Source: Branchinecta lynchi (Eukaryota; Arthropoda; Branchiopoda; Anostraca; Branchinectidae). Taken from it: DNA of 64,000 nt. Position numbers and translations under genes: made by a program. The notes under the pieces are model-generated. The model was not told the origin of the DNA, made no database searches, and saw only the letters and a program-made list of their open reading frames with translations. Every line of letters begins with the position of its first letter. Positions within the stretch are counted from its first letter, which is position 1. The stretch spans positions 9,052,001 through 9,116,000 of the forward strand of contig JAKZAP010000005.1 of assembly GCA_023053575.1 (NCBI GenBank), read 5' to 3'. Shown here one piece after another: positions 32,579-42,464 of this stretch.

Positions 32579-34144
32579 CTCGTAGCTCGTGTTTTTGGGA
32601 TCCCAAAACGTAAGTGGAGGGATACCTATGACATCGCAAAAGTTGTCCGTCTGTCCGTCTGTAAGCACGATATCTCTCGAAGAGAATGAGGTATTTTGAT
32701 GAAACTTGGCGTGAGGATTCGTTAGGTCGTCGGACCAGTCGAGTTCGTAGATGAGCTTTGTAGCCCTACATTTAGGGGTGGGGGAGGGGGTTCAAATTAA
32801 GGGGCAAACAAAATATTTTGAAACAGTTAATGTGATAGTCGATGTGATATTTGATTTGGTTTTGTTCGTTTGGCTTGGTTTGGTTTGGTGTAGCCGTTTA
32901 TATTTTAGATAGGAGGGGTGGGAGGTTTGTTTTAGCTAGGGGTTGGGGCAGGGTTGGGATAATGTTAGGATTGGGTTGGTTTAGTTAGGGTTACGGAACA
33001 CTAGCGACCATTGTCAGGCGATCATACCTAACCAATCGAGTACCTTTCGTTTTCACTTAACCGCTAATATTCTACCCATTCTGAAAAGTTACATATACCA
33101 TTGTTCACCCCCGTAACTTTGCGCTGACAAGTTATACCGAAAATGCCTTTCTCCTATACAATGAATTCCCAGAGGTATGCTGACCTCACGTAAGCAAAGC
33201 ATGACCTGACTACGCTCAGCGACAAACAGCCATTCAGCGCTAACCGCCTCAGAGAAAACCCTATGCTTATATAACTGAAGCAGCAGAAAACTCCGTTACA
33301 GTCTCTCTTGAATTGTTATTGTGCTCGGATATTAAGCTGTCACTGCCACCACCCAGTTTGTCACAATTCCAACTTTTTTCCATTTTTTGGAACATCCGTG
33401 ACTATAAATAAACCACCCACTTATACCCGTTTTGGGCCCTGGTTGTGATGTTAGGCACCGAAACCATTGGGCAGGCTCTATATTAAGGGGATCTCGAAGA
33501 ATTTGAGATGGCGCCGCCACTCCATATACCCGATACATACCAATATCTAAGAAGTGGTTATCACCTGATGACCCCACCAGAGCCATACCACCCCTCCGTA
33601 CGTCGTATACCACCATACCGTATCCACCAATACGTTATTATATCTGATTTTTACTTGCGAATTAGAATTTACGCAGTGAACCTATATCTGCCAGAAATAT
33701 TTATGTTTTACCACCCCACAGTATACCTTAACCCAGAGCACCACCATACTGACCCCCCCCCCCTTCTGCTCGTTTTACCACCCCACCATATCCACTCGTA
33801 CGGTACCATTTTTATTTTCACTTGTGCATTAAAGCTTCTGCAATACACCGATATTTGCAGAAAATATCTATCCTCAAAACCACCTGTATAAACCCATGAA
33901 CCATGCCCCTCTTGGTTTGTGGTGTCCTACATCCAAATCCAGGGCTCACTTGTGTTTTAAACATGAGTTGACAGGCCATAAGCCTCCCCCCCACCCACGA
34001 ATTAAATCAACTGTATACAGCGATATATACCCGTTTTCCGAGAATACTACACCACAAGGGGTAGGCAATCTAGTCAGATTGTATTGTCCACCACAGACGG
34101 TTTGGGTGTGGCTAGTTTATTGGACTGGAGGACTTAGAAGCCTC

Positions 34145-34165
34145 GCACAGCGCTCCGCGCTGTGC
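34145..34165. repeat. Module-end hairpin, copy 1
   Basis: Stem GCACAGCGC, loop TCC and the perfect complementary arm; TCCCTGAC follows. Identical copies are at 34328-34348, 34862-34882, 36352-36372 and 36886-36906, each at a module end. Confidence 0.9.
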
Positions 34166-34327
34166 TCCCTGACCCACCCACGAATTAAAACAACTTTATA
34201 CAGCGATATATACCCGTTTTCCGAGAATACTACACCACAAGGGGTAGGCAATCTAGTCAGATTGTATTGTCCACCACAGACGGTTTGGGTGTGGCTAGTT
34301 TATTGGACTGGAGGACTTAGAAGCCTC

Positions 34328-34348
34328 GCACAGCGCTCCGCGCTGTGC
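34328..34348. repeat. Module-end hairpin, copy 2
   Basis: Same sequence as 34145-34165; closes the short module b. Confidence 0.9.
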
Positions 34349-34861
34349 TCCCTGACTTGCGAATTAGAATTTACGCAGTGAACCTATATCTGCCAAAAAT
34401 ATTTATGTTTTACCACCCCACAGTATTCTGTAACCCAGAGCACCACCATACTGACCACCCCCCCCCCCCCTTCTGCACGTTTTACCACCCCACCATATCG
34501 ACTCGTACGGTACCATTTTTATTTTCCCTTGTGCATTAAAGCTTCTGCATTACACCGATATTTGCAGAAAATATTTACCCCAAATACCAACCACCTATAT
34601 AAACCCATGAACCATGCCCCTCTTGGTTTGTGGTGTCCTACATCCAGATCCAGGGCTCACTTGTGTTTTACACATGAGTTGACAGGCCATGAGCCTCCCC
34701 CCCCCCCCCACCCACGAATTAAAACAACTGTATACAGCGATATATACCCGTTTTCCGAGAATACTACACCACAAGGGGTAGGCAATCTAGTCAGATTGTA
34801 TTGTCCACCACAGACGGTTTGGGTGTGGCTAGTTTATTGGACTGGAGGACTTAGAAGCCTC

Positions 34862-34882
34862 GCACAGCGCTCCGCGCTGTGC
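34862..34882. repeat. Module-end hairpin, copy 3
   Basis: Closes B2; followed by the unique segment C (34891-35050). Confidence 0.9.
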
Positions 34883-36351
34883 TCCCTGACATACTGTTTG
34901 GTCTGATGGAATCTAAGTATCTTGTATACTTTTGATCCTAGTCACTCTCCGTCTATCATCGCCCCTCCCCTATTACGAAAATATCCCCCTATTTACACGA
35001 TTGAATACTGTGTTTAACATTCGGAGGCAACCCCACCAAAGGCAACGGATTATTTGATTTGGTTTTGTTCGTTTGGCATGGTTTGGTTTGGTGTGGCCGT
35101 TTATATTTTAGATAGGAGGGGTGGGAGGTTTGGTATAGCTAGGGGTTGGGGCAGGGTTGGGATAGTGTTAGGATTGGGTTGGTTTAGTTAGGGTTACGGA
35201 TCACTAGCGACCATTGTCAGGCGATCATACCTAACCAATCGAGTACCTTTCGTTTTCACTTAACCGCTAATATTCTACCCATTCTGAAAAGTTACATATA
35301 CCATTGTTCACCCCCGTAACTTTGCGCTGACAAGTTATACCGAAAATGCCTTTCTCCTATACAATGAATTCCCAGAGGTATGCTGACCTCACGTAAGCAA
35401 AGCATGACCTGACTACGCTCAGCGACAAACAGCCATTCAGCGCTAACCGCCTCAGAGAAAACCCTATGCTTATATAACTGAAGCAGCAGAAAACTCCGTT
35501 ACAGTTTCTCTTGAATTGTTATTGTGCTCGGATATTAAGCTGTCACTACCACCACCCAGTTTGTCACAATACCAACTGTTTTCCATTTTTTGGAACATCC
35601 GTGACTATAAATAAACCACCCACTTATACCCGTTTTAGGCCCTGGTTGTGATGTTAGGCACCGAAACCATTGGGCAGGCTCTATATTGAGGGGATCTCGA
35701 AGAATTCGAGATGGCGCCGCCACTCCATATACCCGATAAATACCAATATCTAAGGAGTGATTATCACCTGATGACCCCACCAGAGCCATACCAACCCTCC
35801 GTACGTCGTATACCACAATACCGTATCCACCAATACGTTATTATATCTGATTTTTACTTGCGAATTAGAATTTACGCAGTGAACCTATATCTGCCAGAAA
35901 TATTTATGTTTTAACACCCCACAGTATTCTGTAACCCAGAGCACCACCATACTGACCCCCCCCCCTTCTGCACGTTTTACCACCCCGCTATATCCGCTCG
36001 TACGGTACCATTTTTATTTTCACTTGTGCATTAAAGCTTCTGCATTACACCGATATTTGCAGAAAATATTTACCCCAAATACCAACCACCTGTATGAACC
36101 CATGAACCATGCCCCTCTTGGTTTGTGGTGTCCTACATCCAAATCCAGGGCTCACTTGTGTTTTACACATGAGTTGACAGGCCATGAGCCTCCCCCCCCA
36201 CCCACGAATTAAAACAACTGTATACAGCGATATATACCCGTTTTCCGAGAATACTACACCACAAGGGGTAGGCAATCTAGTCAGATTGTATTGTCCACCA
36301 CAGACGGTTTGGGTGTGGCTAGTTTATTGGACTGGAGGACTTAGAAGCCTC

Positions 36352-36372
36352 GCACAGCGCTCCGCGCTGTGC
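36352..36372. repeat. Module-end hairpin, copy 4
   Basis: Closes B3; directly followed by B4. Confidence 0.9.
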
Positions 36373-36885
36373 TCCCTGACTTGCGAATTAGAATTTACGC
36401 AGTGAACCTATATCTGCCAGAAATATTTATGTTTTACCACCCCACAGTATTCTGTAACCCAGAGCACCACCATACTGACCACCCCCCCCCCCCCCTTCTG
36501 CACGTTTTACCACCCCACCATATCGACTCGTACGGTACCATTTTTATTTTCACTTGCGCATTAAAGCTTCTGCATTACACCGATATTTGCAGAAAATATT
36601 TACCCCAAATACCAACCACCTATATAAACCCATGAACCATGCCCCTCTTGGTTTGTGGTGTCCTACATCCAAATCCAGGGCTCACTTGTGTTTTACACAT
36701 GAGTTGACAGGCCATGAGCCTCCCCCCCCCCCCACCCACGAATTAAAACAACTGTATACAGCGATATATACCCGTTTTCCGAGAATACTACACCACAAGG
36801 GGTAGGCAATCTAGTCAGATTGTATTGTCCACCACAGACGGTTTGGGTGTGGCTAGTTTATTGGACTGGAGGACTTAGAAGCCTC

Positions 36886-36906
36886 GCACAGCGCTCCGCG
36901 CTGTGC
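36886..36906. repeat. Module-end hairpin, copy 5
   Basis: Closes B4 and the whole insertion; followed by the right copy of the 19-bp flanking repeat. Confidence 0.9.
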
Positions 36907-37713
36907 TCCCTGACAGTTAATGTGATAGTCGATTATGGAGTAAGAACACATGCTGAGTACGATGGTGAAAACCATTTTGTCATCGGACGCGTAGTTCGCC
37001 CGAAATCCGGCCAAAACCGGAAAGTTTGTTAAAGTAAAAGTTTTATTTCGAGTAGATTAGATGTTCGATTTAGGGCAAGAAGACATGCTGAACACTTATG
37101 TGAAAACAATTTTCTACCCGGACATGTAGTTCGCCCGGAATCCGGCGAAAACCGGAAAGTTGGTTAAAAGTAAAAGTTTAATTTGAATTGATTAAATGTT
37201 TGATTTCTGGGTAAAAAGACATGCCGAACACGATGGCGAAAATCATTTTCTCGCCGGACAACTAGTTCGCCCGGAATCCGTCCAAAACCGGAAAAATTGT
37301 TATAAGCAAACGTTCGATTAGATGACAGGTTAAGGGGTAAGAAGATAGGCTGAGTCGGTATATGACAATGGTTTTTGCCCGGACATATAATTATTCTGGA
37401 ATCCGGTTGTAACCGGATGTTTTTTAAGTCAAACTTTTATTCAAAGTTGATTAGATGTTCTTTATAGGGCTGGTTTGTTACGCTGGTTTTATTTCTGTAT
37501 TTTTTTATTTTTTTTTGCTGGACTAGTAGTTAGCTCAGAAATCGGCAGGAAGTCTCGGTCAGTATCGTCAAAATAGATATGGCTTATAAAGGCATATCTG
37601 AAGGTTTTCTTTGATGATTGGCCTGTCCAAGACTGGATCTGGCGCAGACAAGACTCGATTGTCTGAATCAAATATTAGATTTTTGGGATCCCATCGACAC
37701 CTTTGGTCTTGTT

Positions 37714-38285
37714 CTAGTCCTCTTGACGAACAAATCCTTTCAAGTCGACAGGAATTCCTTTCTACTCGACGGGATTTCTTGTAAGTATTAACCTTTAAAA
37801 ACCCATCGCCCCAAAAAGCCGCTAAATAGGTCAGCGGTTAGATTGAGCTACCGTTTGATCTTGCTTGATCCTGAAACTTATCACTCGTCCATGCAAAAGT
37901 TTCTTACTTGGAATTTTTAGCAGAAGAAAGAGACAAGAGCTTCTGAATTGCTAACAGAAGAAAGACAAGAGCTTCTTTGAAGACTTGGGACCCTCAACAT
38001 GTTCTTAATATCGAGAATTATTATTGACTTTTTAATTGAGCTTTCGCCATAAACTAACATACAAACAACAAACAAACAAACAAAAACACTGTGGTACAAC
38101 ATCAGTGTATCTCCAGCAGATGTCTCCAGACTGGTAGATTGTGGAAAATGGGGTTTGCTGCCAGGGTGATCAGACAGCTCTGCGACCGCCATAACCTTAC
38201 AACCAAAGATGACCGGGCTTTACGAGCAAGTTCAGCATAACTGCAGCAATGGTTCTGGACACATGCCTGACTTATGGTGGGTTTA
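37714..38285. other. Unassigned; short (CAAA)n tract
   Basis: CAAACAAACAAACAAA-type microsatellite near 38063-38086. No gene recognised. Confidence 0.5.
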
Positions 38286-38481
38286 CACACTGCGTAAAAA
38301 AATCCGAGAGTATTTAGAAATCACGAGCGTATTTTACGCACGTTTTGAACTTCAAAATCTTTCTAGCAATACGAACGTATTTGAGAAATTGGTCCGTTTC
38401 GTATCCAAATACGTCCGTATTGCTTGAAATCTTTTCAAGCTCAAAACGTGCGTAAAATACACTAGGATTTTACGCAGTGTG
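38286..38481. mobile_element. Foldback MITE, TA-flanked
   Basis: Ends CACACTGCGTAAAA and TTTTACGCAGTGTG are inverted repeats with TA outside each (38284-38285 and 38482-38483). Interior arms also pair (GTATTTTACGCACGTTTTGA with TCAAAACGTGCGTAAAATAC, nearly), so the element can fold almost completely. TA target and CACTG-type ends suggest Tc1/mariner. No transposase. Confidence 0.75.
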
Positions 38482-38944
38482 TAAATGGATCATTAAGCTC
38501 TCTCGAGCCGGCAGACGAATCAGACGTCTAAATATTCTCTTGTAACAAGCCTCCAGATTACAGTACGACCTGTTAGTACAACGATAACATAAAGCTAGTG
38601 CAAAAAACTGGTAGCAATACGTCTTAAACACCTAATCTTAATTGCACTGTTTCCAGAATCAAATTTCCATATTCAAACGTTCCCTCTCTTACAAACACTG
38701 TGCGCAAAGTCACGGAGGTGAGTAAGTAAGTAAGTATTTATTCGTGAGTAAACCAAACAAGGTATTTCACTCCATATACTAAACTAAAACTACGTGACAT
38801 CAACAAGCAAACACTAATCTAATCATAAAGTCTCGAATGAAGAAAAATTATGACACAACCAATAATCAAAAACTACGTAGTTTCTAATCTCGAGTATTAT
38901 CCTTCAAATTCTTATTGACGAAGAAACCTAAATACCTACATTCA

Positions 38945-39249
38945 GAGCGTGTTCCACCCTTCTAACAATAGTTACTATTAGTTACTATTTCCGTTCCATC
39001 CTCACGAAAAGTTACTACGCTGACCGTTCCAACCTTGTCGGAATAGTAACTAATAGTTGCTATTTGCTTACCATGCTCGGGAGCGTAGTAAGCGTAGTAA
39101 CTACGCCTTTCTGTAACGTGATTGGTCGGATTCACCCCTGGCGTGAAATCCTGCTGGAAAATAGAAAAATTGTTCCAGCCTTGACGGCAAAAAGCCAGAA
39201 TTCGTGACGTCATGCGTAGTAACTACGGTAAGTAGGGTGGAACACGCTC
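38945..39249. mobile_element. MITE with 16-bp TIRs inside LINE2
   Basis: GAGCGTGTTCCACCCT at the left end is the exact complement of the right end. TCA is duplicated (38942-38944 and 39250-39252), so a 3-bp target duplication. Removing it and one TCA rejoins the LINE2 frame (VCYVT with CRYLGFFVN). The interior repeats TAGTTACTA-like motifs. No transposase; PIF/Harbinger-like by TSD length. Confidence 0.8.
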
Positions 39250-39692
39250 TCAGTAACGTAGCAGACATTTCGGCCCGACAACACAATGGGAATCCTAGGT
39301 ACAGAACAACCAATAGGTAGGAGAGCCATAGCCACAGTTTTCTTAGGATTAAACATAATGTTATGCTCCTCTGCAAATCTATCATACACCCTCAGAAGCT
39401 TATTAAGACCAAACGCCGTAGGGGAAAGAACAACAAGATTGTCAGCGAAAAGAAAATGGTTAAAGCAAACTCCACCAATAAAACAACCTGTATTTGAATC
39501 CTTCAGTCTTTGAGAAAGTAAATCAACATAAACAGCATAAAGTAATGGCGATAGCACCCCTCCTTGCCGCAAACCATTAATCAACCCGAATGAACTAGTT
39601 GTTTCACAACCACATTTTACACAAAACCGCTTCTTCCGGAACCAAAAAGCCAAAAGGCGAAGAAATTGCACCGGAATCTTTCTATCCTGCAA
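39210..39692 (-). CDS. LINE2 reverse transcriptase, palm segment
   Basis: 160 codons. GLRQGGVLSPLLYAVYVDLL is RT motif B; HFLFADNLVVLSP at about residues 79-91 is motif C, with FADN where FADD is expected, a substitution of the second catalytic Asp. FNPKKT follows (motif D/E region). The last residues of the frame come from the inserted MITE, so the true LINE frame leaves at about 39250 and resumes past 38945. It connects to the fingers segment (39617-40210) by a frameshift near 39690. Confidence 0.8.
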   Translation of the reverse strand: MQDRKIPVQFLRLLAFWFRKKRFCVKCGCETTSSFGLINGLRQGGVLSPLLYAVYVDLLSQRLKDSNTGCFIGGVCFNHFLFADNLVVLSPTAFGLNKLLRVYDRFAEEHNIMFNPKKTVAMALLPIGCSVPRIPIVLSGRNVCYVTESVFHPTYRSYYA

Positions 39693-40210
39693 AATTTTTT
39701 AAATTTTACCATGGTTGACTCAAAAGCCTTAGTCGAATCGACGAAGCACGCAAATACAGGTGTTGAGTAAAACCAGAAGTATTCAACTACGAACTTAAAA
39801 AAAAATTTAGCAAAGTCTACTCCATGTGAATACTTAAACCCAAACTGAAAATCACTTGTTCGCAAACAACCAGACAATTTCATAAGCACACATTTGTCAA
39901 GCAATTTAGAAGTAACTGTAGCCAAAGCAATTGGTCTATAGTTATCAGATTTTGAAGTATCGCAACCACGACCTTTAGGGATTGGCACAATACTAACATC
40001 CAGAATCGATGAGGGCACAAAACCATGCGTAATAAAAAGATTGAAAAACGTTGCTAACAGACAGTACTTTTCATTTGCAGCCAATTTGAAATGTCTTGCC
40101 GAAATACCGTCCGCACCACCAGCTTTATTTACATTAAGATCCTCAACTTGGTCAGGGGTTATCTTATAAATAGGCCAGTGAACTGAGACCTTCCACCCAC
40201 GAACAGTCAC
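39617..40210 (-). CDS. LINE2 reverse transcriptase, fingers segment
   Basis: 197 codons. NVNKAGGADGISARHFKLAA, PSSILDVSIVPIPKGRG, NYRPIALATVTSKLLDKCVL, FQFGFKYSHGVDFA and VFACFVDSTKAFES (motif A with Asp) are RT motifs 0-A. The C-terminal end continues the palm in another frame (39210-39692). Upstream text to 40390 is poorly kept. Confidence 0.8.
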   Translation of the reverse strand: MTVRGWKVSVHWPIYKITPDQVEDLNVNKAGGADGISARHFKLAANEKYCLLATFFNLFITHGFVPSSILDVSIVPIPKGRGCDTSKSDNYRPIALATVTSKLLDKCVLMKLSGCLRTSDFQFGFKYSHGVDFAKFFFKFVVEYFWFYSTPVFACFVDSTKAFESTMVKFKKFCRIERFRCNFFAFWLFGSGRSGFV

Positions 40211-40402
40211 TATCTACAGAACCAAATAATGATGAATATTTACATTCCACAGTTCAGCTATATTCCAGTCACCGGCAACACTATCCAATGTCCCAACCTC
40301 ACCTTGCTTAGGGCAAAAATTACGACGGACCTGTCCCCAAAAATCTCTAGCGGCCGAAAACGACTCCGCAAGTCTCTCTGCTTTTAAGAATCTCTCGTTT
40401 TT

Positions 40403-40608
40403 ACGTTAGTAACCGGGGTACCTGTGACTTCGTAAAGTTTGACCTTCGGTCCTTGTGTCTATTAGCACGATATCGCTCGAAGGGATCCCGATATTTGGTT
40501 CAAACTTGGTATGAGGTCCTTTGGTTCAAGCTGTAGGTCATGTTCATAGACGGGCCCATTAGCCCGTCCTTTTATCTTTTTAAATAAAAAAAAATAATAT
40601 AAAAAAAA
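40403..40608 (+). mobile_element. Retroposed, diverged G-head sequence with poly(A) and TSD
   Basis: It is inserted in LINE2. CTCTCGTTTTT is duplicated exactly on both sides (40392-40402 and 40609-40619). The body starts ACGTTAGTAACCGGGGTACC and follows the G head: GTGACTTCGTAAAGTTTGAC, TAGCACGATATCGCTCGAAG, TTCAAACTTGGTATGAGG. It ends in an A-rich tail. Poly(A) plus a variable-length TSD is the mark of LINE-driven retroposition, so this is SINE-like and unlike the G copies with palindromic ends. Confidence 0.7.
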
Positions 40609-41474
40609 CTCTCGTTTTTTCTACAAAGCTTCAAACGTGTCTTAAAATTCACTCTCGCAGTTTTCATTACCTCATAAATTGGTCCGAATACAGGACGACA
40701 AGCCTGCACCCACTTTAAGAATGCAATTTTAGACGACATGTAAATCCCGCGTAAATGCGCATTCCATCCAGGAATACAAGTAAACCCTTCCGAGCGCGAG
40801 AAGCTTGCTTAGTCGGCATTGCCGAACGAGCCGCTAAAATAATTGCCTTAATGAACGTAAGGTACAATCCAGCGATACTATTTCTGTACTCTTCATTCTT
40901 GCAACATGAAGACTCACAGACAAAAGCATGACTAGTACGATCAACTTGTGCAAAAGCCGCTTTAATAGACAGCAAATTAAGAAGGTGTTCTTGGTATGCT
41001 GACACCCAATCAAGGCTATCTGTCTGGATAATGAAGGGAAATAATTCGCGATTTCCAATTTTAAAATGAACACTAAAGGTAAATGGTCTGGACCAAACTC
41101 ATAAAGTATACTCACATTTTCAATCAGAGAATGGCAAGCAGATGGTCTAGCCATGACATCGACCCACAGTGAGACTCGCTAACATAAGTATACGAATTAC
41201 TTGGCAGAGGCACAACATCCGAAATAATCAGAATGTATGAAGCCGCAGACTCTGTTCGGTCATTATAATAACCAGACGAAGCTTAGAATTGGCATTCCAA
41301 TCACCCAGTATAACTACATCAGTATATTCAAGGCACTCGAGGTAAACTTTGAGCCGGTTAAGGCACTCAATGAACTCCGGTTCGTGTCTGAACTGTAAGA
41401 AGGCAGATAAATGTTAATAAAAATATAAGAACTATTACCGGTACTAATTTCCCATTCGATCATCCGGTCATCTT

Positions 41475-41760
41475 TCAGGTCCACAAACTTGGCGTTAACA
41501 CCAAGGCTCTTTTTCCATAGTACCGCAATACCTCCAAACGGACGACCATTATTAACTCACTATCTTTCACCGGTGAGGCCCCAGCTCCATTAAACTCCGA
41601 ATGAATAGATTGGAGGACAACGAGATCGTTTTCAAACAGCCAGATTTCCTGCAGGAATAGCACATCGCAGCGTGTAAGCAGTGACCTTATAACATGTAGA
41701 TTCGACTTCAGGGATCGGCAATTATATGTTAACCATGATTGACCACTTCTGAGCCCTGCT
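41475..41760 (-). pseudogene. LINE2 endonuclease N-terminal part, frameshifted
   Basis: Minus-strand text NCRSLKSNLHVIRSLLTRC, DVLFLQEIWLFENDLVVL with the catalytic Glu of EEP nucleases, then GRPFGG and VLWKKSLG in a second frame after a shift near 41560. This is the start of the LINE2 endonuclease; the first Asn-containing block (YNCRSL) matches the usual N-terminal motif. Confidence 0.7.
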
Positions 41761-42047
41761 GAGGGCTTCTGTTTTCGAAGAAGCGCCGAACAATAACACC
41801 AGTAGGCCAGAAGCTGGCCTTCATTGCAATATCACGGTATACTGCCGGGATAACGATCTTGAAAGATCCACTGTTCACAGACTTCCCTTGAATTTTCTCG
41901 CGCTTTAATTTCCTGGCGTCACATTTCAGTTATCGAGAATTACACCTTTTTGCTCGCCTAGCATATATTTCTGGTGCAAGAAAAAACAACAAACGCCTCT
42001 GTCGAAAACAAAAAGGGCCCTGACCTGTGCCAAGTAAGAAGTCTCAC

Positions 42048-42307
42048 CTGTTCGTGTATGCAAGGAGCTGGAAGGCTGTGTACATATATCTGAAAATTCC
42101 TGGTCCCCTAACGAACGGCAGGACCTCAAAAGACGTCAACAGTTCATCAATCAAACTCGGTGTCCAGCAGACAACGAAAAGAACAACAACTGTCAGTAGC
42201 ATTTTGATAAGCTGGAAGAATAGTGATAAGTGATTGCTGGAAACTGGTCCTGCTGGGTTAATTGTTAGCCTAGGCCTTGGAAGGAATCCAAATGCTGACT
42301 TTCGACG
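42048..42307 (-). CDS. Exon of a class A (rhodopsin-like) GPCR: TM6-TM7
   Basis: On the minus strand a 260-bp open segment encodes the end of intracellular loop 3 (RRKSAFGFLPRPR), TM6 with KMLLTVVVLFVVCWTPSL (the CWxP motif), a short extracellular loop, and the start of TM7, YMYTAFQLLAYTN. It is bounded by CCAAATTTCAG|CGT (acceptor) and ACGAACAG|GTGAGA (donor), both good consensus sites. The split codon AG| would complete the Ser expected in the TM7 NS..NP..Y motif. The next exon would lie below 42047, beyond the intron that now holds LINE2; I did not find it, nor TM1-5. The text resembles neuropeptide-type receptors, which is family-level inference. Confidence 0.75.
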
Positions 42308-42464
42308 CTGAAATTTGGCCGCAGGGATTGGAACCAACGATTAGGAAATATAATGGAACGTTAATCAGGCCAAGAGTTACGAGTACTCATTATGTGATAG
42401 CTTTACTTCTATGGCTTAGTGCGTTCTGTAATTTCTGTAGGCTATGTCGTCTGTTAGCGTTTTT

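Larger units (their letters stand above)
32844..36914 (+). mobile_element. Modular insertion A-B-b-B-C-A-B-B
   Basis: The insertion sits in G7 and is flanked by a 19-bp direct repeat (32825-32843 and 36915-36933), with four extra bases GTGA at the left. Modules: A1 32848-33654, B1 33655-34173, b 34174-34356 (partial), B2 34357-34890, C 34891-35050, A2 35051-35867, B3 35868-36380, B4 36381-36914. A1 and A2 are nearly identical, as are the B modules. Each B ends in the same GC-rich hairpin plus TCCCTGAC. A starts G-rich with TTAGGG-like text. No transposase or RT was seen. The 62-161 aa frames in B recur only because B recurs. Confidence 0.8.
32592..37713 (+). mobile_element. G-family copy G7, split by a 4.07-kb insertion
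   Basis: The left part (32592-32843) has the start TTTTTGGGATCCCAAAACG, the head, the GTCY tract and the beginning of the first core region. The right part (36915-37713) resumes at exactly that place, runs through about five core units and ends GGGATCCCATCGACACC..TTTGGTCTTGTT. AGTTAATGTGATAGTCGAT is present on both sides of the insert. Confidence 0.8.
38719..41760 (-). mobile_element. LINE2: second LINE, decayed, with two nested insertions
   Basis: Minus strand. The endonuclease N-terminus is near 41745 (NCRSLKSNLHVIRSLL, DVLFLQEIWL). SDHLPLVF-type text as FGPDHLPLVF lies near 41100, RT at 39210-40210, then RYLGFFVNKNLKDNTRD and a stop near 38890. The 3' end is AATAAATA followed by (CTTA)n at 38719-38740, a polyadenylation signal and short tandem tail. 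Two younger elements lie inside: a MITE at 38945-39249 and a poly(A) retroposon at 40403-40608. Frameshifts are numerous. The RT resembles I/Jockey-group LINEs and is clearly different from LINE1. Confidence 0.82.

Noticed and set aside
32848..33000. Telomere-like G-rich start of module A (TTAGGG-like words)
   Set aside because: The repeats are irregular and occur only once per A module; not a telomeric array, though quadruplex formation is possible.
33261..33400. Small nuclear RNA or spliced-leader gene in module A (TTATATAA, then ATTTTTTGG)
   Set aside because: A TATA-like and an Sm-like word are present, but no known RNA fold, proximal element or splice-leader exon could be supported.
33508..36805. 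Several 60-160-codon frames in the modular insertion
   Set aside because: The same frames recur because modules recur, they contain His/Pro/Thr runs from poly-C tracts, and no domain is visible.
34145..36914. Canonical Helitron 3' end
   Set aside because: CTGA fits CTRR, but all five ends share the following C, there is no TC start, and a 19-bp direct repeat flanks the insertion.
32844..36914. LTR retrotransposon made of the two A modules
   Set aside because: A1 and A2 do not bound the element, no TG..CA ends, primer-binding site or gag-pol text is seen.
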